IMG/VR virus record: IMGVR_UViG_3300040960_001553
Coordinates: 1-27,910 of that record
Length of the DNA stretch: 27,910 bases
Strand: one strand, 5' to 3'
DNA from: a virus
In this document: piece after piece, positions 13,601 to 21,972 of the stretch
Layout: every line of letters begins with the position of its first letter
How positions within the stretch are numbered: the first letter of the stretch is position 1
Made by a program: the position numbers and the translations under genes
The notes under the pieces: model-generated
The model's database searches: none
Told to the model about the DNA's origin: nothing
The model's input: the letters and a program-made list of their open reading frames with translations, nothing else

Positions 13601-15377
13601 TTGAAACAGACGCTTCCTCCCTTTGGGTCAATTTTTTTGGCGGCTTTGCCTTGCCCTCTTCTGGTTGGGCCCTTTCCAACTGAACCTCTATAGCGTCATT
13701 TATTTCCTTTAATTCCGACTGAATTTCTGCCTCTATGTTTTTGGCCTTTTGCTCTTCTGCCGCCGCTTGCTTTGCTTTGTCTCTTTCGTTCGGACCACGA
13801 ATTGGCATTTCTTTGCCCTCAAGCTCAACGCCAACGGTTTCATCCACTACGTCAAGATCAACGCCAGCTTCTACTTCGGCGGCTCTAATCCCCTCAGCCA
13901 ACAACAAAAGCTCTTCTTCTTGAACTTCTATTGGCTCTCTAGGCGGCGTAAACTCTTCAGCAATTCCCAAGCCCTCTACGGCTTTTTGGGACTCTACTAT
14001 CTTTGCGACAAGCCCTTCAGCTCCAGGACTATCCTCAATAACCTTTTCAAGAACAAGAGCCTCCTCTGGCGTCATCCCCTCGGTAAACTCCTCCATCGAT
14101 GTTGCCTCAACCATTTTCTTAATAAGGCGGGAATCTGGAGGTGTGGCCTCATCCATCATCATTGCTTTCCACGCAGATGATCCATTTAACAATCTTTGCG
14201 AAAGCACCTCAACAGATCCCACAGGCAACTCAATAAGCATTTCCGTAGCAATATCTTTAAAGCTAGGGTCTTCCCCGACAATCAAATCTGCAGCCAAAGC
14301 CCCAAGGCCAGCCGCCCCTGGCTGAATGGCAAGGGCATTAAAAGCAGCAGATCCAATTTTTCCAGCAGAAGCAAAAGCCAATGATTCAACTATAGCCTCT
14401 GGGGCAGCACGAAGCATTGCGTAGTCAAGTGCTTCTTGAAAAAACTTTTTGTCGTTTAGCTTCTCTGTTACAGCTTGTTGATTTGAAATGTCTACGCCGT
14501 TTTGCGAAAGATAACCAAAGAAATTGGCAGAAGTCGATTGAGCCATTGTTGCCAACGCTCCCGCACCAACTCCAGTTACGATTCCCCCCAAGGCAGATCC
14601 ACCAACCATTGCAACAAGTGAAGGTGAAGACGCTGTTAGTTCCTCTATGAGCAACTCCCCAAAAGTAGTTGGACTAAACAATTCAGTTAAACTACCCTCT
14701 TCGGTGCGGAATCGCTCTAGTCCTTCAGATACTGGAATGGCTAATAGATTAACTTGTTTCCGGACAAAATCTTTTATTTGTTCATCTCTCTGAGCCTCAA
14801 GCTTTGCAATTTGTTCTTCATACTTTGGCAAAGAGTATGAATAATTGTCAAACATTTCCTTAGAAGTCATTCGCTTGGGCCAAAGAAAACCAAGCAAAGA
14901 AGCCTCTCTTTGCATGTTGTACTTTTCAGCTATTTCTTGCTGCTCTTCTAACTCCCCAGCGTTCCATTTTTCAATAAAAGACTTTTCCCTGTCAGCAAGT
15001 GTTCTAAGGCCCTCTATTCTATTTTGAATTAGCAAAGCAGGAATAGAATCTGCATATTGGGCTGCACGAACCCCACCTCTTTTAAAACCATTAGACCACG
15101 CCTGCAAGCCCTTTGAGTTTAATTTTGCATAACTTCCTATTGCTTTAAGTTGTTCCTGTTGAAAATCTAAATCAAGGTTGCCTGTTCTTCCTGTTTCCCT
15201 AGAAATTACCTCATAAGAAGCACCAGAAAAATCTCCGTCAAGACCAAGCTCGTCGGCAATGATCCCAGACATAATAATTTTTTTTTCAATGTCTGGATCT
15301 AGAGTGGTAGCCAAATCAATTGCCTCTGATTCCGCTGCTTTACTTGCGAAAGGATCTACTATTTGACCTATTGGCAT
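10674..15377 (-). CDS. Giant internal virion protein (gp16-position), polyvalent-like
   Basis: The product is 1567 residues. Roughly 1-250 is helical; 250-400 contains Gly/Ala-rich membrane-like stretches (SPSLVAMVGGSALGGIVTG). About 480-960 is a very Lys/Glu/Arg-rich coiled-coil region; about 960-1567 is a folded C-terminal part with EERYLPITGLSNISAGSN and a hydrophobic segment IMFVAFPVVLSSLYLAG. In T7-like phages the protein at this place is ejected with the DNA and forms the channel through the envelope. The T7 gp16 lytic transglycosylase domain is not visible. The C-terminal part resembles large polyvalent proteins carried by some phages. The middle is markedly AT-rich compared with the capsid gene. 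The start, one nucleotide after the previous stop, has no SD. Confidence 0.7.
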   Translation of the reverse strand: MPIGQIVDPFASKAAESEAIDLATTLDPDIEKKIIMSGIIADELGLDGDFSGASYEVISRETGRTGNLDLDFQQEQLKAIGSYAKLNSKGLQAWSNGFKRGGVRAAQYADSIPALLIQNRIEGLRTLADREKSFIEKWNAGELEEQQEIAEKYNMQREASLLGFLWPKRMTSKEMFDNYSYSLPKYEEQIAKLEAQRDEQIKDFVRKQVNLLAIPVSEGLERFRTEEGSLTELFSPTTFGELLIEELTASSPSLVAMVGGSALGGIVTGVGAGALATMAQSTSANFFGYLSQNGVDISNQQAVTEKLNDKKFFQEALDYAMLRAAPEAIVESLAFASAGKIGSAAFNALAIQPGAAGLGALAADLIVGEDPSFKDIATEMLIELPVGSVEVLSQRLLNGSSAWKAMMMDEATPPDSRLIKKMVEATSMEEFTEGMTPEEALVLEKVIEDSPGAEGLVAKIVESQKAVEGLGIAEEFTPPREPIEVQEEELLLLAEGIRAAEVEAGVDLDVVDETVGVELEGKEMPIRGPNERDKAKQAAAEEQKAKNIEAEIQSELKEINDAIEVQLERAQPEEGKAKPPKKLTQREEASVSKLLNHISGQGKKLSPKELAVTREKIRGDVRLAKRVQKELIRRQDAIKAERTKADARVFAEKEKAANREEGLTQKINTLGLKLRATIRDLREKHSDRVKEIKEEARQQARNKRWEESEKRRSVTEAIRQVEALHRKLNAKLPKGNKLKPMTVADISSKTKLEALENLLNKKLENIETSFQEEIVAVKKANLEKELTKIIKDIKQAKKGKKKTPWAPEYTEGLTNYLDLLGLTDNSEAARNQARLDLEDLNRRIDEQENYELTDEDNDIVERSQIPLLKEDLTEDIINDISENIKAIKKEGVTKRKADVLNENRKIKALSETIKLELSKTEGRADAREVAQIRSFIAKYGSELATYQTMSVMLTGKKRSKIESLFDSISEAFSEGILMQQRFSGKNGLLEKKLEELEIDISSVGTNQLLTVGNRAMSLHEAMFVYGHNQNARGRGHLSATNFGGVALKGEQIRLIEEALPQKYKDLVDFVIDYFDDDVYPRLNNIYKKRFGVDMPKEERYLPITGLSNISAGSNIFNDHAQYAGFKMNNQKFRTGARIGWGNRNLDFIGDVLSSVANTEHVIATYSTIRRAESVFNSEAVRKELNKSSDVAAQWIKKYLSKVARGTFDSPSSAIIELTSHLRQNAAASLTALNIASWLKTFAPLIAIKKDVETGAWFDTLSDFGNYDKLHEFAVNSSKLMATRRDTNRIEVAELSEQSLRSRIIPTGEITSQVLSGYKKVSKKFKEAGWAVYGALDSYSTTMAWTAKYKEVAGKTGNHELAIKEADRIINVYFPSGRIDQLPFFFTSGGLEKQLTAFTADMNRMLNLGYSGTQLKDGKVQEAIMFVAFPVVLSSLYLAGTDFIGDSLKEVIGLRDEDNERDKQFWRDASRYGVSQFVGGIPFVGQLVEGKTAQLVGDDAAAWFLSQNNMVFTSAFQDAHRDNYISALSKLLGVPGANYFSYAADKYLKSITKQDKDKRKSISEKWDF

Positions 15378-15378
15378 A

Positions 15379-17103
15379 TTACAATGGCTTTTTAGCCTGT
15401 TCTTGTTTAAAGAATATTAATCGGTTTAATTGCTCTGGAATTGAATCTTTATAATGTTTACTTATTAATCCGTCATCTGGATCATAAAAAACTTCTTGTA
15501 TTTTCTTGGAAAGATCAGACGTTGTTTTAAGTTCTTCAGACTTTTTAAACTGTGACACAAAAAATTCAGAATTTATTGTTCTGTAAACTTCAAGAATTTG
15601 CCTTGGTCTTAGTAAAGATTTTGTCCAATCTTTCTCCTCGGCCACCTTTCCAATTAAATTACTAAGCGACGTTGAAACCGATTTAATCATTTTCCTTTGA
15701 AAGTCATCCAAGTAAATAACTTTATTGCTCCAATCAGTCATTTCATATACTGGTTTACCATCTGGTCCTATTGTTTCTTTGTATCCTAAAGCAGCCTCTA
15801 AAGTCGAAGCGTCATCGAGAGCGGCTCTAGCTACTAGTAATTCAGCTGCCGCAAACCTGGCATTCATAGAAGTATTTGGATCTAACACAAAGTCCTCAAC
15901 CCTTTTAATTGTTTCTCCAGAAATAACATCGAACAACCCACGATCACTGTCAACCAAATCAACTAATTCCAAAAACTCGGGATCAGCGATACCACGAGTT
16001 CCGTCGCCTAAAGAAAACGACTTACTTAAAAAGTTTTTAATTTCTGGGTCAAAAACTCCCGCCAACGCCGCATCAAGACTTTCAATGTCGCCACTTCCAA
16101 TCCCTTCCATTCTTGTTGACAAAAGCTTTATTTGGTCGTTAATACGTTGAGCGTTTCGAGTAACCAATTCTCTTTCCCTGTTGTCACGAGCTATTTTAAG
16201 GTTGCTTTTAAGGGTTTCGCTATACTTATCAAACGGTAAACTATTATAAAGTTTGTCCAAATCTTCTTTGCTTTGAACAACATCCATTTGGTTAATAAGA
16301 CCATCTTTAATTATACTCTCATCTCTGCTAACAAGTGATCTCTCTTTCCTTTTTATGGATTGAAGTAAAAGACTTTTAGTTCTTTTTCCATACTCACTTT
16401 GCTCATATATAATGTCACTTTCAACTTTTTGTTCAAGTTCTGCAAGATCTTCTAAATTTTCAGAAGACAATATTAAATAATCAAGAGATTCTTTTTCTGT
16501 TTTTAAAAGATTGTTATTATCCGCTTCTTCTTTTTGTCTAATTTTATACAAGCCTTTTTCAATTTCATTTTTTTGCTCAACTGGGCTAAATAAACTAGAA
16601 TCATAAGAAGCTTTTAGTGCATCCTCGTCTTTCTCTTCAATTGCGTTCATAGCAGCTACTGCTGCAGCCTCTCTGGCTTGTTTATAAGCAGTTGCTGTAG
16701 ATTGAGCAATAAAAGAAGACCTAGCGTTTTGAATAAAAAGATTATTATTTTGCTGAAGTTTTTCTCTGGCTGAATTGCTAACACCTGGACGCAAGTTAAG
16801 ATTGACAGTGTTGTCTGCCCATTCGTCTATAATTGCCTCGTGCTTGGTTACGTCCGTTTCCTCTGCAAGTCTTCTTTGAATCTCGGCTTTTCTTTCATTT
16901 TGAAAAACAGCAACTTCATTGGCTTCTTTAAGATCAATTAGTTGTTGCTTTTCAATTTGAGCTTTTTCAATAGCGGCTCCAGCCTCGGCTGACGCTGCTG
17001 CAATGCTTCTAAAAAATGAGTCTTGGGAGTTGATGTTTACTTGGCCCCCAACAGATGGCTTGGCCCTAACGTCCTGTGGTTTGCTTGTAGGTATCCTCGG
17101 CAT
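15379..17103 (-). CDS. Internal virion protein (gp15-position), coiled coil
   Basis: The product is 574 residues, mostly charged helix. An Ala/Glu-rich N-terminal region (FFRSIAAASAEAGAAIEKAQ) leads to long heptad-like stretches with few Gly or Pro, a more compact Asp/Leu-rich region around 330-450 and a basic end. There is no enzymatic motif. Position between a small Gln/Ala-rich virion protein and the giant 1567-residue protein matches gp15 of T7, which forms a ring of the ejected core. Sequence similarity to T7 itself is not apparent. AGGAA, 9 nt before ATG 17103, is a usable SD. The stop is one nucleotide from the next start. Confidence 0.65.
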   Translation of the reverse strand: MPRIPTSKPQDVRAKPSVGGQVNINSQDSFFRSIAAASAEAGAAIEKAQIEKQQLIDLKEANEVAVFQNERKAEIQRRLAEETDVTKHEAIIDEWADNTVNLNLRPGVSNSAREKLQQNNNLFIQNARSSFIAQSTATAYKQAREAAAVAAMNAIEEKDEDALKASYDSSLFSPVEQKNEIEKGLYKIRQKEEADNNNLLKTEKESLDYLILSSENLEDLAELEQKVESDIIYEQSEYGKRTKSLLLQSIKRKERSLVSRDESIIKDGLINQMDVVQSKEDLDKLYNSLPFDKYSETLKSNLKIARDNRERELVTRNAQRINDQIKLLSTRMEGIGSGDIESLDAALAGVFDPEIKNFLSKSFSLGDGTRGIADPEFLELVDLVDSDRGLFDVISGETIKRVEDFVLDPNTSMNARFAAAELLVARAALDDASTLEAALGYKETIGPDGKPVYEMTDWSNKVIYLDDFQRKMIKSVSTSLSNLIGKVAEEKDWTKSLLRPRQILEVYRTINSEFFVSQFKKSEELKTTSDLSKKIQEVFYDPDDGLISKHYKDSIPEQLNRLIFFKQEQAKKPL

Positions 17104-17107
17104 GGTA

Positions 17108-17599
17108 TTATGTTCCTAAGTCTGGGGCCGGTCCAGTAGATCCACTAATCGCCCTAGCCCCAAGTCTTTTTGATGTTTTATATGCTCCCATCCCAATTGA
17201 TGTCAAGCCCCCAACGGTGGAAGCAAGTTGGGCACTACGTCCCTGAAACCTCATAGCGTCAGCACCACGCCGTAGACGGGACGCTTCAGCCTGACCCTGC
17301 ATCATAACATTCCCAACTCTCTGGGCGGCCATAGCGGCCTCCTGAGCGGCTAAAACTGCAGGTGTGCCGGTGGTTGTCACGACACCTCCTGCTGCAAATC
17401 CAACCCTTTGTTCGCCAACAATCATGCGACCTTTTTGCAGTTCAATAAACGCTTGGGTTTCTGCGTCCTGCATTGCCTGCTGTGCGTCTAATTCTGCAAT
17501 CTTGGCATTGTGTTCAGCTAATGCCCTTTGCTGGCGGCCCATTGCAATTTGAGCACCGCCTTCTATGCCGCCAAATATAGCTTGTGCGAAGTCTCCCAT
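17108..17599 (-). CDS. Small internal virion protein (gp14-position)
   Basis: The product is 163 residues, rich in Ala, Gln, Gly and Arg. It begins FAQAIFGGIEGGAQIAMGRQ, continues with a long Ala/Gln helix (HNAKIAELDAQQAMQDAETQ), then 'RVGFAAGGVVTTTGTPAVL' and another Ala/Gln helix. The pattern 'N-A-x-x-A-x-x-x-A' followed by 'E-x-x-x-G-x-x-x-A-x-G-V-x-x-x-x-G' is characteristic of the gp14-like internal virion proteins of T7-type phages, which insert into the outer membrane on infection. AAAGGA, 5 nt before the start, is a good SD, and the ATG shares an A with the preceding TAA. Confidence 0.7.
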   Translation of the reverse strand: MGDFAQAIFGGIEGGAQIAMGRQQRALAEHNAKIAELDAQQAMQDAETQAFIELQKGRMIVGEQRVGFAAGGVVTTTGTPAVLAAQEAAMAAQRVGNVMMQGQAEASRLRRGADAMRFQGRSAQLASTVGGLTSIGMGAYKTSKRLGARAISGSTGPAPDLGT

Positions 17600-20391
17600 T
17601 ATTGTCCTTTAGGTAAAATTTGTGGCGACATGTACTGTATTGTCGCGGGAAGTGGTTTGGTTTGTTTGTAAAATAAAGAGAAGTAGCGAAAGTTTCCGTG
17701 CGGTAATGGCAAAATCTTTTCGCCAGTAAACAGCGGAATGGCTGTGTCCATGTTGTCCTGGGGAGTGCGGAACTGTATCTCGTAGGAGTTTTCCCCGGTC
17801 TGACCATCTTCGTAGTCATACCTTACACCGATGTCCCCACCTAATGTTCTGAAAAAACCAACACCTACATTGACTGCCCTTTTGTTTTTGTTCCTGGACA
17901 TGCCATCGCCTGCTGGTGCCTGCAACTTCATTGTCTCAATCTCTGACGGGTAAGCTACCCCGTAAATGATTGAATTGTAACTAGCGCTAAACTCTCCGTC
18001 TACGCTAAACCGATCTCCGTGTACCTGATATGGGCCAAGCACCAGTCCATCTCCTAAAACATAAACGTCATCCCTGCCACGAGCTAGTTCAAACGAAGCC
18101 CCAGACAATGCTGGACTAAAGGCGTTTGTCGTAGTTAAAGAAGTATCGCTAGCAATTGACTCAACACGCTGGGTCTTGCCACCGGCTTTGATGTAACTTC
18201 CAACAGAAAGATCAGAAGTAAAAGTGGTTGAGGTTCCCGTTACAGTTGTACCGCTAGAGCTAACAGTTCCAGTTAAGGACAAGTAAGAGCCTAAATGTTC
18301 TGCTCCCGTAACAAGGGTAAAGTCGCTGCCAAGATCAGGATCGGGATAAGTCGCTTCGCTGTCGTTTCCAAGTATAACCTTGCCAGCATCCAAAAACCAT
18401 TGGTAGTTTCTTGTGTTTTCAGAAGAACGCAAACGCATTATCTGAAACTTGTTGTCTATAATTCCAGTTATGGAGTTTTGGTAAATGGCCCAAACATTGT
18501 CTTCATCCGATCCGTAAACCGATGCAACACTTAAGAACTTATCTATTCCATTGTCATTTGGCTTGCGTTCAAACCAAGCTTGAACTTCCTCTTGCTTTTC
18601 TACAACCAAACAATCAATTTGACCATTTACGTTGGGTAACCAAAGTATTCTGTAGGGATCTTGGCTGTAAGCAATTTGAGTGTATGCTCGACCAGTAGCT
18701 CCAGTGTTTTTAGCGTTAAGCCTAGTCAAGTCTTCAGCAGCGTAACCCCTAGCTCTCCAGTCGTATGACAATTCGTACACGCGTTGTCTTTCAGGACTAA
18801 CAAAAACCACCGTGCCGCCAACCTGTCTTGGCTGTATGTACGCACTGCCAACGGAACTTTGAACTTGAATTAGAGGAGCAGAGGTAGCAGATATAGCATT
18901 GTTGTCGGCTCCACGCAAGGAGTATTCTTCTCCAGACGTTCCAATTAGCAAAGCATCTTCTCCAGCAAACCACCTAATCTTATTCTGCTCTACGCTAGAC
19001 AACGTGTAGCTTACGCCATCGCTTGCCAATACGTTAGGAACGGATGTTCCAAAGTTTTTAAAATCGTCAATTCCAGAACCCCAAATAGTTTGCTTGCGAT
19101 TGTCTGTACCACCAAACCAAATGCGTCCTTGGTAAAAGCAAACAGCAGCAGGCCATCCTTGTACATTGCTAAATGCACCCTCCGACCATAGTTTAGTAGC
19201 AGTCACTGCACCGCCTGCTGTAGAGTCAAGCGACTCAACCCAATCCGCTGTTACGCTAGTAGAGCTTGTGTATTGAGTAATTTTAAAACTCCCCTTAACT
19301 TCTATTGCGGGAACAATTAAAACAGCAGCAGAATGCCCAGATCCTCCGTTTGTTGATTGCCTAATTTCATATTGGGCTTTAGGATTAGACTCGCTGCCAG
19401 TAACAGTAAAATCTAATTTTCCTCCACCATTTCCTTGAAGTTGTTGAATCTTTTCTTCAGTTACCCAATTGTCTACACTTCTGTAAAGATAAAGTTCATC
19501 AATAAAACCGCCATTAGTAGTTAATGTCCAGTCTCCAAAAACAGGAATGGGACCACTAACCAATGGACCAGAATGCAAATCCAAAGATGCTTCTTGGGCT
19601 TCACGTTTTTCGCGTATCTCCCAGTAGCTGCCAACGTGACCTGCTTCAAATAATGCAGATGATGCAGTAACGGTTACCCCGCTTCCAACATACCCATTAA
19701 CAGCCAGAGTGGTTGTACTAGAGTTCTGTTCAATTACTGGAGGTAGGGTAAATTCAATTTCCTCTATTCGCCAATCAGTTTTTCCGTAGCGAGACAATGT
19801 TAGTGGCTGGTAATTCTGATTCACCAGATAGACTACATCGTTTACTTGTGCCCTCATTGGGTATTCTAAGTAAGATGTAAACTGGCTCATTGGCAACGGG
19901 ATTTCGTAAATAAATGTGCCCGTTGTTTCCGTCTCTGTCAAAGTGTGCCAATTGCCTACTGTAAAGGTAGCAGCAGATGTTCCACCGCCCAAAGTATTAA
20001 ATGCGTACACAACTCCACCATTGCTAACCAGTTCGCCATACCTGTATGTCGTACTTGCCTGCCAAGCCGACACATCACCTATGTCAACAGTAACTTGAGT
20101 ATTGCTAATGTCGTTTTGAGAACTGTCAAAGAAACGCATGTACGTTCCGTCAGTCTCAATAATGTAGTTTACCGACTGGCTAAACTTAAATGGCAACAAT
20201 ATGCTTCTGCTAGTCTTAGCCTCAGCCGCATACTCAAAGCCCCACATACGTTCAGCAGGTCCATACTTAAGTGGGATAAAGCCCGTGCATGTTTTAAGGG
20301 CTGAGTCGTAATCCTCAAGATCGGTACGTCCGTCAAGAAGCGGCGACCACAATCCACCATTAAATCGGTTAATCCTGGTCCACAAACTCAT
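17599..20391 (-). CDS. Tail tubular protein B (nozzle)
   Basis: The product is 930 residues from ATG 20391, which overlaps the tail tubular A stop (ATGA); an extension to 20424 is not needed. The N-terminus reads 'RINRFNGGLWSPLLDGRTDL' and then 'GFIPLKYGPAERMWGFEY', the signature of T7 gp12-like nozzle proteins ('N-F-x-x-G-x-x-S-P-x-x-x-x-R-x-D', 'P-x-x-G-x-x-x-R-x-G'). The centre has 'QGRIWFGGTDNRKQTIWGS', another family hallmark, with beta-propeller-like repeats. About 720-790 carries an inserted Ser/Thr/Gly-rich domain. The protein closes the short tail and binds fibres. Confidence 0.82.
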   Translation of the reverse strand: MSLWTRINRFNGGLWSPLLDGRTDLEDYDSALKTCTGFIPLKYGPAERMWGFEYAAEAKTSRSILLPFKFSQSVNYIIETDGTYMRFFDSSQNDISNTQVTVDIGDVSAWQASTTYRYGELVSNGGVVYAFNTLGGGTSAATFTVGNWHTLTETETTGTFIYEIPLPMSQFTSYLEYPMRAQVNDVVYLVNQNYQPLTLSRYGKTDWRIEEIEFTLPPVIEQNSSTTTLAVNGYVGSGVTVTASSALFEAGHVGSYWEIREKREAQEASLDLHSGPLVSGPIPVFGDWTLTTNGGFIDELYLYRSVDNWVTEEKIQQLQGNGGGKLDFTVTGSESNPKAQYEIRQSTNGGSGHSAAVLIVPAIEVKGSFKITQYTSSTSVTADWVESLDSTAGGAVTATKLWSEGAFSNVQGWPAAVCFYQGRIWFGGTDNRKQTIWGSGIDDFKNFGTSVPNVLASDGVSYTLSSVEQNKIRWFAGEDALLIGTSGEEYSLRGADNNAISATSAPLIQVQSSVGSAYIQPRQVGGTVVFVSPERQRVYELSYDWRARGYAAEDLTRLNAKNTGATGRAYTQIAYSQDPYRILWLPNVNGQIDCLVVEKQEEVQAWFERKPNDNGIDKFLSVASVYGSDEDNVWAIYQNSITGIIDNKFQIMRLRSSENTRNYQWFLDAGKVILGNDSEATYPDPDLGSDFTLVTGAEHLGSYLSLTGTVSSSGTTVTGTSTTFTSDLSVGSYIKAGGKTQRVESIASDTSLTTTNAFSPALSGASFELARGRDDVYVLGDGLVLGPYQVHGDRFSVDGEFSASYNSIIYGVAYPSEIETMKLQAPAGDGMSRNKNKRAVNVGVGFFRTLGGDIGVRYDYEDGQTGENSYEIQFRTPQDNMDTAIPLFTGEKILPLPHGNFRYFSLFYKQTKPLPATIQYMSPQILPKGQ

Positions 20392-20996
20392 GCGTCTTCT
20401 CCACCGTAATGGATTGAATCCCAAACAGAGGAAGCATACATGTTGTCAACCGGCCTGCGACGTTGCAGACTGTCTGTAAATTTGGCTTCCTCTACCTTTC
20501 TTTCATACAACGAAAACAATCCTTGAGACAAACCTTTATCATCTGTTATTGCCATGCAGCACGAAGCGGCTAAATGCAAAGCTATAGACTCGACCAACAA
20601 AGCATCAAATACAGATGTGTCTTCTTCGTCTCTAATGTACGTAATCTTTAAAGGAGCAGCCAAGTCCGTGTGTATGTACTGACCTTTGAGTTCGTACTCT
20701 TTGTAGTGCAAGTCGTCGAGGTCGGTGTTGCCAATGTTGACAAGCCTTAACGATTCTTGAGGAACTAAAAATCTTTTGCCCCATGTGTGCTCAGGAGCAG
20801 TTGCGTCTGCGGAAAGGCTAACATCTTTTTTAGCGCATCCCCAGGTATGCGACCTCAGCACTTCTTTTCTGCTAAAGTCATACCGAAAGCTAAGAAGCTC
20901 GGCTGTTGGGCTAGTGTCGGTAAAAGGATCGGCGTATCTTCTTTCACCCAAATGGGTTGCCGCCAAATTTACTATATCGGTTTTTGTTACTGCCAT
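20388..20996 (-). CDS. Tail tubular protein A (gatekeeper/adaptor)
   Basis: The product is 202 residues, about the size of T7 gp11. It begins TKTDIVNLAATHLGERRYAD, then 'D-T-S-P-T-A-E-L-L' and 'R-K-E-V-L-R-S-H-T-W-G-C-A': a helix ending in 'A-x-x-x-L-G', an 'S-x-x-A' turn, then 'L-R-x-H-x-W' is the fold signature of this family. The C-terminal half has 'DALLVESIALHLAASCCMAI' and a long terminal helix. The protein forms the ring between portal and nozzle. It follows the capsid gene after 82 nt containing three hairpins. The RBS is weak. Confidence 0.82.
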   Translation of the reverse strand: MAVTKTDIVNLAATHLGERRYADPFTDTSPTAELLSFRYDFSRKEVLRSHTWGCAKKDVSLSADATAPEHTWGKRFLVPQESLRLVNIGNTDLDDLHYKEYELKGQYIHTDLAAPLKITYIRDEEDTSVFDALLVESIALHLAASCCMAITDDKGLSQGLFSLYERKVEEAKFTDSLQRRRPVDNMYASSVWDSIHYGGEDA

Positions 20997-21023
20997 GCTT
21001 CTTTTATGTTAAACTCCCAGGCC

Positions 21024-21041
21024 CACCTCCCGAAGGAGGTG
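21024..21041 (-). terminator. Stable C(UUCG)G hairpin downstream of the capsid gene
   Basis: On the - strand, CACCTCC-TTCG-GGAGGTG forms a 7-bp stem closed by the very stable C(UUCG)G tetraloop. No T run follows (GGGCCTGGGAG), so it is not a standard intrinsic terminator; RNA stabilisation, processing or partial attenuation fits better. The left arm TCACCTCCTT is identical to the anti-SD end typical of 16S rRNA. Confidence 0.55.
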
Positions 21042-21052
21042 AGCTAAAGAGA

Positions 21053-21066
21053 CTAGGAAAACCTAG
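21053..21066 (-). other. Short hairpin CTAGG-N4-CCTAG after the capsid gene
   Basis: A perfect 5-bp inverted repeat with a 4-nt loop (TTTT on the - strand) lies 8 bp from the neighbouring hairpin over the capsid stop and 11 bp from the UUCG hairpin. It is the middle of three consecutive hairpins. Confidence 0.5.
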
Positions 21067-21073
21067 AATTTAA

Positions 21074-21089
21074 AGAGCCTATGGGCTCT
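21074..21089 (-). other. Hairpin spanning the capsid stop codon
   Basis: AGAGCC-CATA-GGCTCT on the - strand forms a 6-bp stem. The capsid stop codon TAG (21081-21079) lies at the loop and first base of the right arm. It could protect the 3' end of the capsid message or affect termination of translation. Confidence 0.5.
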
Positions 21090-21972
21090 GATCGCAGAGT
21101 ACCTCTACTACGCCTTCTTCTTGAATGCGAGTAGCGCCAATGTCCTGCTCACACCAAACTTGGTACGAGTAGTTCTTGGTGGGCAGTTGCTCAACGCGAG
21201 CGTCGAAAGCAGAAGTGATACCAGCAACAAGAGCGCTGCGAGTATAAGCAATCGTGCTTGCGATGTCGCCAGCGGAAACGCTAACCAACTGAGTCGGGCA
21301 AAACTCGAATCCCATGAAGTAACTAACTTCACCGTTTACGAGAGCCTTAACAGCGGCAAAGTCAGAATCGCTGACCTTATCTACGTTGTTAAGCAAGTCA
21401 TCCAACTGCTCTTGGCGGTGGACGAAGTATTTCTGCTCACCCATTGGAACTTCATTTTTACCAAGAATAGACTTGGCTTCAATGAGCTTGGCAAGGGTCA
21501 GTCCCTCAGTGGCTCCACTCAGGTTGACAACAACCTGTTGAGAAGAAGGAAGGGCAACCGAAGATTCGGAGGTCGATCCTGCTAGCTTAGCAGTGGCAGT
21601 TCCCGTAGCAGCCGCGATAACCGTGGAGTCATAAGAACGTCCAAAGAAAGCAGACGCGATTTCGACGTATGGCCCGAGGAAGTCGGCAACGCTACGATTG
21701 CGGTCAGGCATATCAATAAGATCTGCCCAACGAGTTGGGGTTGCAGTGAGTTTGCGAGTTTCGTGTACCGTATCAATGTACGCAGTATCAGAGCCGCGAG
21801 TGTAAGAGGTGCTGCCTGTAATTGCTCCAACCTGGGGCAAAAACATAGCTTCTCCACCAACCATGCTACGCTCAGCGAGCTTACCCTTTAGACGAGAAGC
21901 TCCCTGCTGGTATTGAATATGTACGTCCGAAGCAAACTTCTGTGAGAATGCATTAGGATATTGTGAGGACAT
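21079..21972 (-). CDS. Major capsid protein
   Basis: The product is 297 residues. It starts MSSQYPNAFSQKFASDVHIQ, with an N-terminal helix, 'Q-Q-G-A-S-R-L-K', then a beta-rich body with Gly/Ser/Thr loops ('LPQVGAITGSTSYTRGSDTA') and a long helix region near 115-200; it ends with the short strand QEEGVVEVLC. The size, the immediately upstream scaffold gene, its own strong promoter and the tail tubular A gene downstream identify it as the capsid subunit, probably HK97-fold of the roughly 300-residue type seen in marine podoviruses. There is no SD; the leader carries ATAACAACTAATTACATTAC before the ATG. Confidence 0.75.
   Translation of the reverse strand: MSSQYPNAFSQKFASDVHIQYQQGASRLKGKLAERSMVGGEAMFLPQVGAITGSTSYTRGSDTAYIDTVHETRKLTATPTRWADLIDMPDRNRSVADFLGPYVEIASAFFGRSYDSTVIAAATGTATAKLAGSTSESSVALPSSQQVVVNLSGATEGLTLAKLIEAKSILGKNEVPMGEQKYFVHRQEQLDDLLNNVDKVSDSDFAAVKALVNGEVSYFMGFEFCPTQLVSVSAGDIASTIAYTRSALVAGITSAFDARVEQLPTKNYSYQVWCEQDIGATRIQEEGVVEVLCDQSP

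Noticed and set aside
21024-21041. The UUCG hairpin as a classical intrinsic terminator.
   Set aside because: No T run follows the stem, so it is described as a stabilising or attenuating hairpin instead.
21079-21100. Possible programmed frameshift at the end of the capsid gene, as in T7 gp10A/10B.
   Set aside because: No slippery heptamer is visible, and the -1 frame would add only a few residues.
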